Positions 8,156-16,884 of a DNA stretch of 64,000 nucleotides are shown one piece after another. Position 1 is the first letter of the stretch; every line of letters starts with the position of its first letter. Location: NCBI RefSeq assembly GCF_900102225.1, contig NZ_FNBF01000004.1, positions 1-64,000 on the forward strand. Direction: 5' to 3'. The position numbers and the translations under genes are program-made. The stretch is from Eubacterium pyruvativorans. Lineage in GTDB: Bacteria > Bacillota > Clostridia > Peptostreptococcales > Anaerovoracaceae. The notes beneath the pieces were generated by a model. It ran no database searches, was not told the DNA's origin, and was given only the letters and a program-made list of their open reading frames with translations.

Positions 8156-8976
8156 CCTCCCATGCGGCTTACGATTCCGGTGACGCTGTAGATCAGGAAT
8201 GCGGCGATGTTCATGACGACGATGTTTGCGCCGGTAGGGGTGGCAAACAGATAGGAGCAGGTGAGCCCCAGCCAGAGGCAGACCACGGAGATCACGGCTG
8301 CGTTCAGAGTAACGGTTCGGAACGTCCGGCAGATCCGCATGGCGGACAGGGCGGGGAATACAATCAGGCTGGAGATCAGCAGCGCTCCCATCATCCGCAT
8401 ACCCAGGACGATCACCATGGCTGTGAGCAGGGCGATCAGGGTATTATACACTTCGGATTTTGTTCCCGTGGCCCGGGCGAAGTTCTCGTCGAAGGTGACG
8501 GCGAAAATCCGGTGATAAAACAGAATGAACAGGATCAGCACGGCCGCAGAAAGTCCGATGCTCAGATATACGTCGGAGGCGGACATGCTGAGAATACTGC
8601 CGAACAGGTAGTTATAGACATCCACATTCATTCCGTCGGTCATGGAAATGATCATGACGCCGATCGCCATGGCACCGGTGGAGATCAGCGCGATCACGGC
8701 GTCCCCGTTGATCCTGCCGTTCCGGCTGATGCGCAGCATCAGGAAAGCAGCGATCACTGTTACAGGAATACACACTGCCAGAGGGGCCGCATTCAGGGCT
8801 GCGGACAGGGCCAGAGCGCCGAACCCCACATGGGACAGGCCGTCTCCGATCATGGAATAACGCTTCAGCACCAGACTGACTCCCAGAAGGGAGGCGCACA
8901 GTGCAATCACCGTGCCGGCCAGAAACGCCCGGATCATGAAGGGGTATTGGAACATCTGGGATAACAGGTTCAGCAT
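8137..8976 (-). CDS. znuB: Metal ABC transporter permease (ZnuB/MntB-like)
   Basis: The 279-residue protein is almost entirely hydrophobic, with about eight membrane helices. It has the ABC-3 permease signature region GDGLSHVGFGALALS near residue 50, and the whole length fits the ZnuB/MntB family. It would form the membrane channel for a divalent metal, driven by the ATPase encoded just upstream, whose frame it overlaps by 7 bp. The neighbouring Fur-type regulator and His-rich binding protein make zinc the best guess; manganese cannot be excluded from the permease alone. Confidence 0.9.
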   Translation of the reverse strand: MLNLLSQMFQYPFMIRAFLAGTVIALCASLLGVSLVLKRYSMIGDGLSHVGFGALALSAALNAAPLAVCIPVTVIAAFLMLRISRNGRINGDAVIALISTGAMAIGVMIISMTDGMNVDVYNYLFGSILSMSASDVYLSIGLSAAVLILFILFYHRIFAVTFDENFARATGTKSEVYNTLIALLTAMVIVLGMRMMGALLISSLIVFPALSAMRICRTFRTVTLNAAVISVVCLWLGLTCSYLFATPTGANIVVMNIAAFLIYSVTGIVSRMGGKTAGR

Positions 8977-9773
8977 GATTCGCTCCTTTCTTCGGCCGCA
9001 TCTGAATTCTGCGGGGAACGGGATTCGTCCCTGCCCTCCGGCAATGGGAAGTCTGCTCCGGCGGCATCCCAGGCCAGGTGGATAAACTTCCGTCCCACAT
9101 CGCTCTTCCGGTATTCCTCCGTGGTACCGTAGAAGAGCTGGCGGCGGCTCAGCTGCAGAATATGCCTGGCATACCGGAGGGACTGGCTGATGTCGTGGGA
9201 AACCATGATAATCGTGATGCCCATTTCCCGGTTGACCCGTTCAATCAAATCATACAATTCCTGGGTCACCACCGGATCCAGTCCTGCCGCAGGTTCGTCC
9301 AGGAGCAGGATTTTTTTTGTGGCACAGAGCGCCCGGGCCAGCAGGACCCGCTGCTGCTGGCCCCCGGACAGATCCCGGTAGCACCGATTCCGAAGCGGAT
9401 AGATTCCCATCCGTTCCATATTCTCCCGGGCCAGTTTCTTCTCCCGGCTTCCGAAAAACGGACGGTGCCCCATCCGGTTCAGGCAGCCGGACAGCACCAC
9501 TTCCCGGACCGATGCAGGGAAGTCTCTCTGCACGGTGGTCTGCTGGGGAAGATAGCCGATATCCCGGGGGTCCAGGGAAGGGTTCAGAATGATTTCGCCG
9601 CCGGCCGGCCGGATCAGCTGCAGCAGTCCCTTGATCAGGCTGGATTTTCCGGCGCCGTTCTGGCCGACGATGCACAGATAATCACCCTCCTCCACCTGAA
9701 AGTTCAGGTTCTCGGCGGCGATGGTCCGGCTGTCGTAGGTCAGCGTCAGATTTTTTACTTCAATCAGATTCAT
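8970..9773 (-). CDS. znuC: Metal ABC transporter ATP-binding protein (ZnuC-like)
   Basis: The 267-residue ABC ATPase has Walker A GQNGAGKSS near residue 40, Q-loop YLPQQT, signature LSGGQQQRV, Walker B LLLDEPAAGLD and the switch His in MVSHD. It would power the permease encoded downstream. The C-terminal tail of about 40 residues is acidic and variable. Only one base separates its start from the stop of the binding-protein gene, and its end overlaps the permease gene, so the three are one translationally coupled operon. Confidence 0.92.
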   Translation of the reverse strand: MNLIEVKNLTLTYDSRTIAAENLNFQVEEGDYLCIVGQNGAGKSSLIKGLLQLIRPAGGEIILNPSLDPRDIGYLPQQTTVQRDFPASVREVVLSGCLNRMGHRPFFGSREKKLARENMERMGIYPLRNRCYRDLSGGQQQRVLLARALCATKKILLLDEPAAGLDPVVTQELYDLIERVNREMGITIIMVSHDISQSLRYARHILQLSRRQLFYGTTEEYRKSDVGRKFIHLAWDAAGADFPLPEGRDESRSPQNSDAAEERSESC

Positions 9774-9774
9774 A

Positions 9775-10818
9775 TCAGTCTCCCAGATCGTGGTTCAGCG
9801 CATAACGGAGAACCCTCACATTTTTCTTCATCAGTTCCAGGTATGTGACGCCCCGGCGCATCTGCCGGGCAGTCACATTGTGACAACTGGAGAACGTCAT
9901 CACCCTGGCCCCGGTGGCTTCCGCCACAGAACGGGCGATCCGTCCCTGGGACAGTTCGATGTGGAATACCACTGGAAGGCGGTCCTCCCGCACTTTTTTT
10001 GTGAGAAACACCACTGTGGCGGCGCTCGCTTCACTGTTTCCGGAGCACCCGGAGAAGGCGGCATAATACTTCAATCCCAGATCCTCCGCCAGATACCGGA
10101 GAGGGAACCGGTCCCCGAACAGCACCGTCTTTCGTTTTCCGTGCCGCACCACATCTCGGAAGCTCTGCTCCAGTTTAGCGAGCTGCTTCACATAGTGCCG
10201 GGTGTTCCGGACGTATACACTGCGGTTTTTCGGATCCATCTGCTCCATTTCTTTCGCAATCGCTTCCGTGATTTCCGCCGCCTTCCGGGGGGACGTCCAC
10301 ACGTGCTCGTCGAATTCCGGTGCGTCTTCTTCAATTTTTCCGGCGTGCTCACGGTGCTCGTGATGTTCGTGTTCCGGCTCCATGCCTTCCACAGTTTCCT
10401 CTTCCAGGGTGTCCGTGCAGTCGATCAGACGGAGGGTTTTCGGTGCATCCTTTCCCATCCCGTCCAGAATATCCTTCACCCAGGTGTCGTTTTCGCCGCC
10501 GGTGTAGATGAAAAGGTCCGCGTGGCGGATCATCCGGATGTCCCGGGGGGTCGGCTCATACAGGTGGGTTTCCTGACCCGGCTTCAGCAGCATCTTGACC
10601 TCCGCCTTTCCCCCGGAAATCTGCCGGGCGAAGTCATAGGGCGGGAAAATCGTCGTAACAATCTTCATCCGGTGGTTCTTCGGGGCTTCCGTGGCTTTCT
10701 TCCCGGTGCACCCGGAGAGCAGGACCAGTGCCGTCAGGACCAGGAGAAGGACAAAAAGCACCTTTCCGGAGCGTTCGCATTTATTTTTTTGTCCCGTTCC
10801 GGTATGGATTCTTCTCAT
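9775..10818 (-). CDS. znuA: Zinc-type ABC transporter substrate-binding lipoprotein (ZnuA-like)
   Basis: The protein is a cluster A-I metal-binding protein. After a basic start and hydrophobic segment it has a lipobox (LLSGC), so it should be lipid-anchored outside the membrane. IVTTIFPPYDFARQI opens the binding fold. A His-rich acidic loop (EHEHHEHREH) follows, which is typical of zinc-specific ZnuA, then DEHVWTSPRKA. I chose the ATG at 10818, which overlaps the regulator's stop as ATGA and gives 347 residues. An upstream ATG at 10839 would add seven residues inside the regulator gene. The position right after the Fur-type gene suggests joint control by zinc. Confidence 0.9.
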   Translation of the reverse strand: MRRIHTGTGQKNKCERSGKVLFVLLLVLTALVLLSGCTGKKATEAPKNHRMKIVTTIFPPYDFARQISGGKAEVKMLLKPGQETHLYEPTPRDIRMIRHADLFIYTGGENDTWVKDILDGMGKDAPKTLRLIDCTDTLEEETVEGMEPEHEHHEHREHAGKIEEDAPEFDEHVWTSPRKAAEITEAIAKEMEQMDPKNRSVYVRNTRHYVKQLAKLEQSFRDVVRHGKRKTVLFGDRFPLRYLAEDLGLKYYAAFSGCSGNSEASAATVVFLTKKVREDRLPVVFHIELSQGRIARSVAEATGARVMTFSSCHNVTARQMRRGVTYLELMKKNVRVLRYALNHDLGD

Positions 10819-11246
10819 TCTTCCCGTCCTTTCCGGCATTCCCCGCAGATACCGTAGAATACCGTGCGTCCCGTATCCATTGTGAAACCGTGCTCCGCCG
10901 CAATATGGTTCCGCAGTGCCTCCACTTCTTCACAGTGGAGGTGAATCAGGCGGCCGCACTTCTCGCATTTGCAGTGGTACTCCCCATGTTCTTCCCGGTT
11001 TCCTTCTCCAAGATATTCATAGCAGGCACTGCTGACACCTTCAATGCGGTACTTCTGCACATCACCGGCATCCGCCAGCTTATCCAGCGTGCGGTAAACT
11101 GTGGTCAGTCCGATCCGGATTCCCGCCCGGTTCATTTCCTCGTGCAGGCCGGCCGCTGTAACATGACTGCCTTCCCGGCATTTCAGAAAGTCCAGGATTT
11201 CTTCCCGCTGTCTGGTCCTGTAGGATGATCTGTTTCCCATTTTCAT
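10815..11246 (-). CDS. zur: Fur-family metal regulator, probably Zur
   Basis: The 143-residue protein has an N-terminal winged helix (TRQREEILDFLKC, then TTVYRTLDKLADAGDVQKY) and a C-terminal metal domain. The domain has HCKCEKCGRLIHLHC and a final CGECRKG, giving the two CxxC pairs of the structural zinc site. Linkage to znuABC makes Zur the best subfamily, with Fur or PerR as alternatives. Starts at 11246 or 11240 are both possible; the second has slightly better SD spacing. A palindrome at 11263-11281, just downstream of its own promoter, implies self-repression of the whole operon when metal is plentiful. Confidence 0.85.
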   Translation of the reverse strand: MKMGNRSSYRTRQREEILDFLKCREGSHVTAAGLHEEMNRAGIRIGLTTVYRTLDKLADAGDVQKYRIEGVSSACYEYLGEGNREEHGEYHCKCEKCGRLIHLHCEEVEALRNHIAAEHGFTMDTGRTVFYGICGECRKGREE

Positions 11247-11262
11247 GCCTCACTTCCAATCT

Positions 11263-11311
11263 GAAAATGAAATTCATTTTCGAATTATACCACGCAGGTT
11301 CCCGTTGTCAA
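11263..11311 (-). promoter_or_regulatory. Consensus promoter with overlapping Fur/Zur-type operator
   Basis: On the minus strand TTGACA (11311-11306), a 16-bp spacer and TATAAT (11289-11284) form a near-perfect sigma-A promoter. The perfect 9-1-9 palindrome GAAAATGAAATTCATTTTC (11263-11281) covers the expected start point. Its layout matches Fur-family boxes, and the regulator encoded next to it is the obvious ligand. Confidence 0.82.
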
Positions 11312-11325
11312 GAGGATCCCGCCGG

Positions 11326-11353
11326 TTGACATCCTTTTTCTCTCTGGTAGAAT
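11326..11353 (+). promoter_or_regulatory. Promoter for the DUF1858-nudC pair
   Basis: TTGACA (11326-11331), a 16-bp spacer and TAGAAT (11348-11353) precede the ATG at 11423. This promoter is back to back with the Zur operon promoter and about 45 bp from its operator, so it is probably not Zur-controlled. Confidence 0.7.
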
Positions 11354-11422
11354 GTTAGAAGTCCGCTCCGGCGGATATATATATAGTGTGAAAAGAAACT
11401 CTGAGAAACAGGAGGAAGAAAT

Positions 11423-11722
11423 ATGTCAGACAGCGAATTCAACGTGTTCATGGAGGATGAATATGCCGACGGTCCGGTGGACCGGGATACTCTGATCAGT
11501 GAGATCGTGGAACTCTATCCGGAGGCGGTCCATGTACTGGCAGAGCACGGAATGCACTGCATCGGCTGCGCAGCGTCCAGTATGGAGACCCTTTCCGAGG
11601 CGTGCTATGTGCATGGCATGAACCCGGTGAAAGTGCGCAAGGCACTGAACCGTGTTATCATGGGGGGCGAAGACAAGCCGGAAGAGCGGCTCACATTCGC
11701 AGGAAAGAAAGAGAAGGCATAA
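11423..11722 (+). CDS. DUF1858 domain protein, small redox-type CxxC protein
   Basis: The 99-residue protein has an acidic N-terminus. It then carries the DUF1858 motif: ISEIVELYPEAVHVLAEHG followed by MHCIGCAASSMETLSEA, with the Cys pair CxxC. This small domain occurs in hybrid-cluster-associated and ScdA/RIC-like proteins of anaerobes and may bind or deliver metal or redox equivalents. An SD AGGAGG lies before the ATG. The nudC gene follows after 5 bp, so the two are probably co-transcribed. Confidence 0.82.
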   Translation: MSDSEFNVFMEDEYADGPVDRDTLISEIVELYPEAVHVLAEHGMHCIGCAASSMETLSEACYVHGMNPVKVRKALNRVIMGGEDKPEERLTFAGKKEKA

Positions 11723-11727
11723 CAGAA

Positions 11728-12585
11728 ATGATTCAGGATATCGCACCCAGCGTATTCCGGAATGAATATGACCCGGACGGGAAGGCGGATGCTTCCTCCC
11801 GGGTCCTGTTTTTTTCCGGCAGCAATGTACTGATGAAAGGGGAGGGCAGCGCCATGGAACTGCCTTCTCTGGAAGAACTGGATTTCGCCGGGATCACTGC
11901 CCCGGACCTCCGTTTCCTGTTCCGGGTGGACGGAAGGGGAATCTTCCTGCTTCCGGACCGGGAGACGGGAATCGATCCGGAGAACCTGCCGCCGGGCTGG
12001 CATTTCGAACCAGCGATGTATTACCGGAATGACCGGAGATCCCCGAAATCACAGGCGTACAGCGTTCTCACCGGATACCAGCTTCGGAACTGGTACCGGG
12101 ACAATCGGTTCTGCGGAACCTGCGGCAGCCGGACCGAACTGTCTTCTGCAGAAAGGGCGGTCCGCTGCCCGTCCTGCGGGAGGGTCATCTATCCCCGGAT
12201 CGTCCCGGCGGTGATCGTGGCAGTGGTGGACGGGGACCGGATTCTGCTGACGAAATATGCCAACCGGCCGTTCAAGAACTATGCGCTGATCGCCGGGTTC
12301 ACGGAAATCGGAGAGACCCTGGAGGAGACCGTGGCCAGAGAGGTGATGGAAGAAGCAGGCCTCCGGGTGAAAAACATCCGGTATTATAAATCCCAGCCCT
12401 GGGGCATTGTGGACGATCTGCTGGCGGGCTTCATCTGTGAAGTGGACGGAAGCCGGGAAATCCACATGGACCGTCAGGAACTGAAAGAGGCGGAATGGGT
12501 GAAGCGGGAGGACATCCCCGGGGAAGACGATGATTTCAGCCTGACCAGTGAGATGATGCACCGCTTTAAGGCTGGAAAACTGTAA
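11728..12585 (+). CDS. nudC: NAD+ diphosphatase, Nudix family
   Basis: I start at 11728, 5 bp after the upstream gene, giving 285 residues; an open frame continues upstream inside that gene but is out of context. The zinc ribbon is clear: CGTCGSRTE, then CPSCGR about 17 residues later. The Nudix box GFTEIGETLEETVAREVMEEAG follows with all its acidic residues. NudC enzymes cleave NAD(H) to NMN(H) plus AMP and can remove NAD caps from RNA. The zinc ribbon between the N-terminal domain and the Nudix domain is diagnostic of NudC rather than a general Nudix enzyme. Confidence 0.92.
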   Translation: MIQDIAPSVFRNEYDPDGKADASSRVLFFSGSNVLMKGEGSAMELPSLEELDFAGITAPDLRFLFRVDGRGIFLLPDRETGIDPENLPPGWHFEPAMYYRNDRRSPKSQAYSVLTGYQLRNWYRDNRFCGTCGSRTELSSAERAVRCPSCGRVIYPRIVPAVIVAVVDGDRILLTKYANRPFKNYALIAGFTEIGETLEETVAREVMEEAGLRVKNIRYYKSQPWGIVDDLLAGFICEVDGSREIHMDRQELKEAEWVKREDIPGEDDDFSLTSEMMHRFKAGKL

Positions 12586-12721
12586 TTAATTGTACAAGTG
12601 ATTTTCTCATGATAATGCGCTAAAGCAACAAAAAAGCCGAATAATCTTTGTTACCCGGGAAAATTCCGGAAACAGTTTATGACAATTTTCGGCGGAATCT
12701 GCAGTTTCCGCTCCGGCGGCC

Positions 12722-12749
12722 TTGTTTCTTCTGCCCCATTCAGTATAAT
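12722..12749 (+). promoter_or_regulatory. Probable promoter
   Basis: TTGTTT (12722-12727), a 16-bp spacer and TATAAT (12744-12749) lie before the small gene starting at 12774. The preceding 12586-12721 is A+T-rich and shows no gene. Confidence 0.55.
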
Positions 12750-12773
12750 ACACTGAAGAAAGGGGATGCACCA

Positions 12774-13103
12774 ATGAAAGCCAGAATGAATCTCGATCAT
12801 TACATTACGAAACGGGGCGTGGAGCTGGAGAACATGAGCGTGGACAAGCTGAAGTGTTTTCTGGGACTGTGCCGGAAAGGACGTATTGTCATCGACCGAA
12901 CACACCAGAACCCGGATTCCAAGGAACTGCGCGCCTTCTCGGATCCGCTCTTCCGGCTGAAGGATCTGGAAGAGGGGTGGATGCGGCTGAACCCGCTGAA
13001 CAGCGGCCGGCCGGATACGGAGCAGGTGACGGACATCATTCACGACCTGCAGGAATACATGGACGGAGAGTGCACCCTGTTCTTCCAGGGAGAGATCGAG
13101 TAG
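12774..13103 (+). CDS. Small protein of unknown function
   Basis: The 109-residue product begins MKARMNLDHYITKRGVELEN and has no signal peptide or membrane helix. It is charged and probably helical, with VDKLKCFLGLCRKGR near residue 22. I do not recognise a family. The start is supported by an AAAGGGG SD about 8 bp upstream and by a promoter just before it. An intrinsic terminator follows at 13148, so it is a single-gene unit. Confidence 0.7.
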   Translation: MKARMNLDHYITKRGVELENMSVDKLKCFLGLCRKGRIVIDRTHQNPDSKELRAFSDPLFRLKDLEEGWMRLNPLNSGRPDTEQVTDIIHDLQEYMDGECTLFFQGEIE

Positions 13104-13147
13104 ACCCGGAAAGCAGAATCATCGGAAATCATCGGATTGCAGTACGC

Positions 13148-13175
13148 AGGAAAGGCGGTGCCTTTCCTGTTTTTT
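13148..13175 (+). terminator. Intrinsic terminator
   Basis: Arms AGGAAAGGC (13148-13156) and GCCTTTCCT (13160-13168) surround a GGT loop and are followed by G and six Ts. This ends the small gene at 12774-13103. Confidence 0.85.
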
Positions 13176-13203
13176 ATATTCGTTTTCCGCTCCATGCGAG
13201 ATG

Positions 13204-13253
13204 AAAAAAAGCCCGCTGTCCGGACCGGGGAAAACCCGTCGCCGTACAGCGGG
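13204..13253 (-). terminator. Intrinsic terminator of pta
   Basis: The stem arms are 13212-13219 (CCCGCTGT) and 13246-13253 (ACAGCGGG) with an internally paired GC-rich loop. A run of seven As at 13204-13210 reads as U on the minus strand. Confidence 0.8.
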
Positions 13254-13309
13254 AAATATTTTCGTTCAGCATCTGAACATACTGCCGTATGTCTGGTGCT
13301 GCAGCTGAA

Positions 13310-14317
13310 TTAGCTCAGCGCCGCAGTGATCAGCGCCATCTTGTAGACCTCGTCCGCATTGCAGCCCCGGCTCAGGTCGTTGATCGGCGCATTCAGACCC
13401 TGCAGAATCGGGCCGTATGCTGCGAAACCGCCCAGTCTCTGTGCGATCTTGTAGCCGATGTTGCCGGCTTCGATGCATGGGAAGATGAAGGTGTTCGCCT
13501 GACCGGCAACCTTGGAGCCTTTGCACTTCGTCTCCGCAACCACCGGGGAAACCGCAGCGTCGAACTGGAGCTCACCGTCGATGGCCAGTTCCGGATCCAT
13601 CTTCTGGGCCTCGATGACTGCATCGTGGGACAGCTGAACCGTGCCGCCCTTGCCGGAACCCTTGGTGGAGAAGGAGAGAACCGCAACCTTCGGATCAATG
13701 CCGAATACGGCAGCAGTCTTCGCAGATTCCACGGCAACTTCCGCCAGCTTCTGGGCAGCGGTGAACTTCACTTCGCCGGTCTTTCTGTCCACGGTATCCT
13801 GATAATCGATGTTAATCGCGCAGTCACCGAAGCAGAGCTTCTCGTCCTCCCGGACCAGAATGAAGACGGAGCTGACCAGATGAGCGCCCGGCTTCGTCTT
13901 GATCAGCTGGAGACCCGGACGGACCGTATCCGCCGTAGAGTAGGTGGCGCCGCCCAGCAGGCAGTCTGCCTTGCCCATCTTCACCAGCATGGTTCCGAAA
14001 TAGTTGCCGTGGGACAGCGCTTCACGAACCTGTTCTTCGGTCATCTTGCCCTTGCGCAGTTCCATCATCTGCTGCACCATCGCATCCATGTCGGCGTAGT
14101 TCGCCGGATCGATGATTTCGCAGCCGGTCAGATCATAGCCGCCCTTCTTGGCGCCTTCTGCAAACTCCGCTTCTGTGCCGATCAGGATGACCTGCAGGAA
14201 ACCACCCTTCTGCAGCTTCTCCGCCGCTTCCATGATCCGCGGATCCGGGCCGTCCGGCAGAACGATCGTCTTCGGGCTCGCCTTCAGCTGCTCTTCCAGT
14301 TTTTCAAACATTCCCAT
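13310..14317 (-). CDS. pta: Phosphate acetyltransferase
   Basis: The 335-residue enzyme interconverts acetyl-CoA plus phosphate and acetyl phosphate plus CoA, the step before ATP formation by acetate kinase. Motifs include PKTIVLPDGPDPR at the N-terminus, MVKMGKADCLLGGATYSTADT, LSFSTKGSGKG and a C-terminal FIFPCIEAGNIGYKIAQRLGG. The short length is that of the Clostridia/Bacillus type without the regulatory N-terminal domain. The start at 14317 is set by GGAGGT 7 bp upstream; earlier in-frame ATGs lie within or before that SD. No ackA is adjacent, so acetate kinase must be encoded elsewhere. Confidence 0.95.
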   Translation of the reverse strand: MGMFEKLEEQLKASPKTIVLPDGPDPRIMEAAEKLQKGGFLQVILIGTEAEFAEGAKKGGYDLTGCEIIDPANYADMDAMVQQMMELRKGKMTEEQVREALSHGNYFGTMLVKMGKADCLLGGATYSTADTVRPGLQLIKTKPGAHLVSSVFILVREDEKLCFGDCAINIDYQDTVDRKTGEVKFTAAQKLAEVAVESAKTAAVFGIDPKVAVLSFSTKGSGKGGTVQLSHDAVIEAQKMDPELAIDGELQFDAAVSPVVAETKCKGSKVAGQANTFIFPCIEAGNIGYKIAQRLGGFAAYGPILQGLNAPINDLSRGCNADEVYKMALITAALS

Positions 14318-14421
14318 TGGTATTACCTCCATATATTGTTCGTTCATACTTTACTGAATACAAACAGTAATATATTAGCACAAAACATTACCGGCGTGCG
14401 GCCGCCGGTCCTTAAGATTTC

Positions 14422-15315
14422 TTAAGAGATGCCGGATGCGCCGGGAACTGCGTATTCCCGCTCTTTCTTCAGGCTGTATACCGGGATTTTCCGGTACGCC
14501 CGGCCATAGCTGAACGTTGCACTGAACGCCGCCGGAAGAGGCCTCTCCCCCCGGAGAAAAGCAAAATATTCTTCGATCAGCCCCACGGCAGGGTCCAGGG
14601 ACCGGTTCATGTATTTCAGAAGCCGGAGACTGCTGTCGGCGCAGTCCGGATTCGGGGCCGGGCGCATAACCCTTCCGTTCAGCTGGGGATACATGCGGAT
14701 GATCTCCATGCCGGCGTACAGCAGCCCCCGTTTCACCGGTGTGCGGGCGTAGATCACGTCATGCCAGAATTTCATGTCCCGGAGACACTTCTGAATATCC
14801 CGGGAAGAGAATTCCGGAAGAAACGCCCGAATTGTTTCTGCGTTTTCTTCGCTGGGTATAATCTGATCCGTCAGCCTGGTTCGGACCGGGTCCCCGCCGG
14901 AGAGGCGGATCAGGAACCGTTCGAAATCTCCCTCGATGACCCCGTGGGGGATGCCGTCCACCTCGATTTTCCTCTGCACATAGGGATGGCAGGCGCTGTC
15001 CAGGACAAAATGACAGACGAAGCCGGCCAGATAAGCCAGCCGCCTTCTGCTTTCGCTCTCATCCACCGGGGCCCGCTTCCCGCGTTCTGCGGCGGAAGCC
15101 GGCCCGAAGAACAGAAAGGCCGGGTGGTGATGGAGATAGTGGCCGAATCGGTTCACCCGGTTACTGTGGATCGCATTATAATAGAAAAGAATATCCGGTC
15201 CATGGACGCCGATATCGAAAAGTTCCCGGTTCTCCCGGATGATCGAAGCAATTTCTTCCGGGCAGCGGTCCAGCACCAGCTGGCCGTGAAGATGGTGAGC
15301 GAATGTGGAAGGCAT
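14422..15315 (-). CDS. Zinc-dependent phospholipase C family protein
   Basis: The 297-residue protein has the PF00882-type pattern: an early MPSTFAHHLHGQ, then LFDIGVHGPDILFYY, then HYLHHHPAFLF and GFVCHFVLDSACHPYVQ. The regularly spaced His and Asp residues would bind zinc. No signal peptide is visible, so unlike clostridial alpha-toxin it is probably cytoplasmic. Members like this are common in Clostridia and lack a known substrate. It is divergent from pgeF. Confidence 0.75.
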   Translation of the reverse strand: MPSTFAHHLHGQLVLDRCPEEIASIIRENRELFDIGVHGPDILFYYNAIHSNRVNRFGHYLHHHPAFLFFGPASAAERGKRAPVDESESRRRLAYLAGFVCHFVLDSACHPYVQRKIEVDGIPHGVIEGDFERFLIRLSGGDPVRTRLTDQIIPSEENAETIRAFLPEFSSRDIQKCLRDMKFWHDVIYARTPVKRGLLYAGMEIIRMYPQLNGRVMRPAPNPDCADSSLRLLKYMNRSLDPAVGLIEEYFAFLRGERPLPAAFSATFSYGRAYRKIPVYSLKKEREYAVPGASGIS

Positions 15316-15465
15316 GATTTCCTCCTTCTGGCAGGCCGGGGACGGAAGGGGAAGATGGCACCTTACGCCCCCGGCCCGGTTGTTTTCCGGTTTTCTGTAA
15401 CGGAACTCTATTATATACTATCAGGGACGGTAGTCGTCATATTATTTTCACAGGAGGACAGAAGC

Positions 15466-16362
15466 ATGTATATAGAATGGAATAACCTGCCGCTCCGGCG
15501 GCATGGCAGCGAGCCGGTGCTCAGAGAAAACCGGTATCCGAACGGGGAGGACGGTGAACTTTGTCTTCTGACGTTTCCCAAACTGGAGAAAACCGGTATC
15601 CTCCGGCATTGTTTCACCACCCGGGACGGCGGCGCCAGCGAGGGAATGTATACATCGCTGAATTTCCGGGATCACGAGGGAGAGAATCGGGACCATCTTC
15701 TGGAGAATTTCCGGCGGGTGGCCCGGGTTTTCGGAACCACCGAGGACCGTTATGTCTGCACCATCCAGACGCACACGAAGAACGTGCGGGTGGTCACAGA
15801 GGAGGATGCGGGGAAGGGAACCACGAAGCCCCGGGATTACGAAGACGTGGACGGGCTGGTCACGGATGTGCCGGGACTGATTCTGGCGGCGTTCACTTCT
15901 GACTGTGTGCCGGTCTATTTCGCCGATCCCCGGCACCGGGCCGTCGGCATCGCCCACTCCGGCTGGCGGGGAACGGTTCAGCGGATCAGCCGGGAGGTAA
16001 TCCGCCGGATGGAGGTGCAGTACGGCACGGATCCGTCGGATCTGGTATGCGCCGTGGGACCTTCGATCTGTCAGGATTGTTACGAGATTTCCGATGATGT
16101 GGCGGAGCATTTTCTGGCTGCGTTTCCGGGTCACGAAGAGGAAATTCTGATCAACAAGCACAACGGTCACTGGCAGCTGGATCTGTGGGGAGCCAACCGG
16201 ATCATTCTGGAGGAGGCAGGCGTGCCGGCAGATCAGATCAGCGTCACGGACATCTGTACCTGCTGTAATGCGGGGCGGCTGTTCTCCCACCGGGCGACCG
16301 GAGGCATGCGGGGAAATAACATGGCGGCCATCATGCTGAATCCGGCGGAGGAAGAAAGATAG
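15466..16362 (+). CDS. pgeF: Peptidoglycan editing factor / laccase-domain protein (YfiH family)
   Basis: The protein has 298 residues from the ATG at 15466, which has SD AGGAGGA 8 bp upstream. Family motifs are HCFTTRDGGASEGMYTSLNF, CTIQTHTKNV, AFTSDCVPVYF, GIAHSGWRGTVQ and the late VGPSICQDCYEI, which supply the His/Cys metal site. PgeF proteins remove mis-incorporated serine from peptidoglycan precursors, and relatives act on purine nucleosides. A rhodanese gene follows 74 bp later. Confidence 0.92.
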   Translation: MYIEWNNLPLRRHGSEPVLRENRYPNGEDGELCLLTFPKLEKTGILRHCFTTRDGGASEGMYTSLNFRDHEGENRDHLLENFRRVARVFGTTEDRYVCTIQTHTKNVRVVTEEDAGKGTTKPRDYEDVDGLVTDVPGLILAAFTSDCVPVYFADPRHRAVGIAHSGWRGTVQRISREVIRRMEVQYGTDPSDLVCAVGPSICQDCYEISDDVAEHFLAAFPGHEEEILINKHNGHWQLDLWGANRIILEEAGVPADQISVTDICTCCNAGRLFSHRATGGMRGNNMAAIMLNPAEEER

Positions 16363-16435
16363 TAAGGCGGAAAACCGCAGCGACGGCAAGGGTGACAGGA
16401 ATAGTAAGACAATAAGGAGAAACAAGAGAAAACGA

Positions 16436-16783
16436 ATGAGATACAGAGAAGCGGAGAATTTCGAAGAAGGATATTACGATTATCTGGACCGGGATGAGGC
16501 GTTCCTGCTGGACGTGCGCAGTGAAGAGGAGTACGAAGCCGGCCACCTGCGAAATGCAGTGAATATTCCGGTGGGAAAGCTGGGGAGACGCACAGGAGAT
16601 CTTCCGGCATCAAAGGATGTGCCGGTGTATTCCTACTGCGCTTCCGGCGGCCGGAGCCGGGCAGCCTGCAGATATTTGAATAAACTGGGGTACCGGGATG
16701 TAACGAATCTGGGCGGCCTGATTCAGTTCGACCCGGATCTGGCCCGGCTGGTGAAGTCCGACGGGTCGCCGGGGACCATGTAA
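16436..16783 (+). CDS. Single-domain rhodanese
   Basis: The 115-residue cytoplasmic protein is one rhodanese domain: FLLDVRSEEEYEAGHLRNAVNIP, then YSYCASGGRSRAACRYL with the catalytic Cys in the CASGGR loop, then LGYRDVTNLGGL. The final segment lacks the usual GW-P ending and diverges. Rhodaneses carry sulfane sulfur as a Cys persulfide. The SD AAGGAG is about 19 bp upstream, which is longer than ideal, so the start may be less efficient or slightly misplaced. Confidence 0.85.
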   Translation: MRYREAENFEEGYYDYLDRDEAFLLDVRSEEEYEAGHLRNAVNIPVGKLGRRTGDLPASKDVPVYSYCASGGRSRAACRYLNKLGYRDVTNLGGLIQFDPDLARLVKSDGSPGTM

Positions 16784-16884
16784 GGGCCCGGCCCGGTGGC
16801 CGGAACACCGGGAACCACGTGACGGCCCGGAATGGACCTTAAGGAAATTTCAGAGTTGAGACGGGTGATTTTTTTCGAAGCGTT

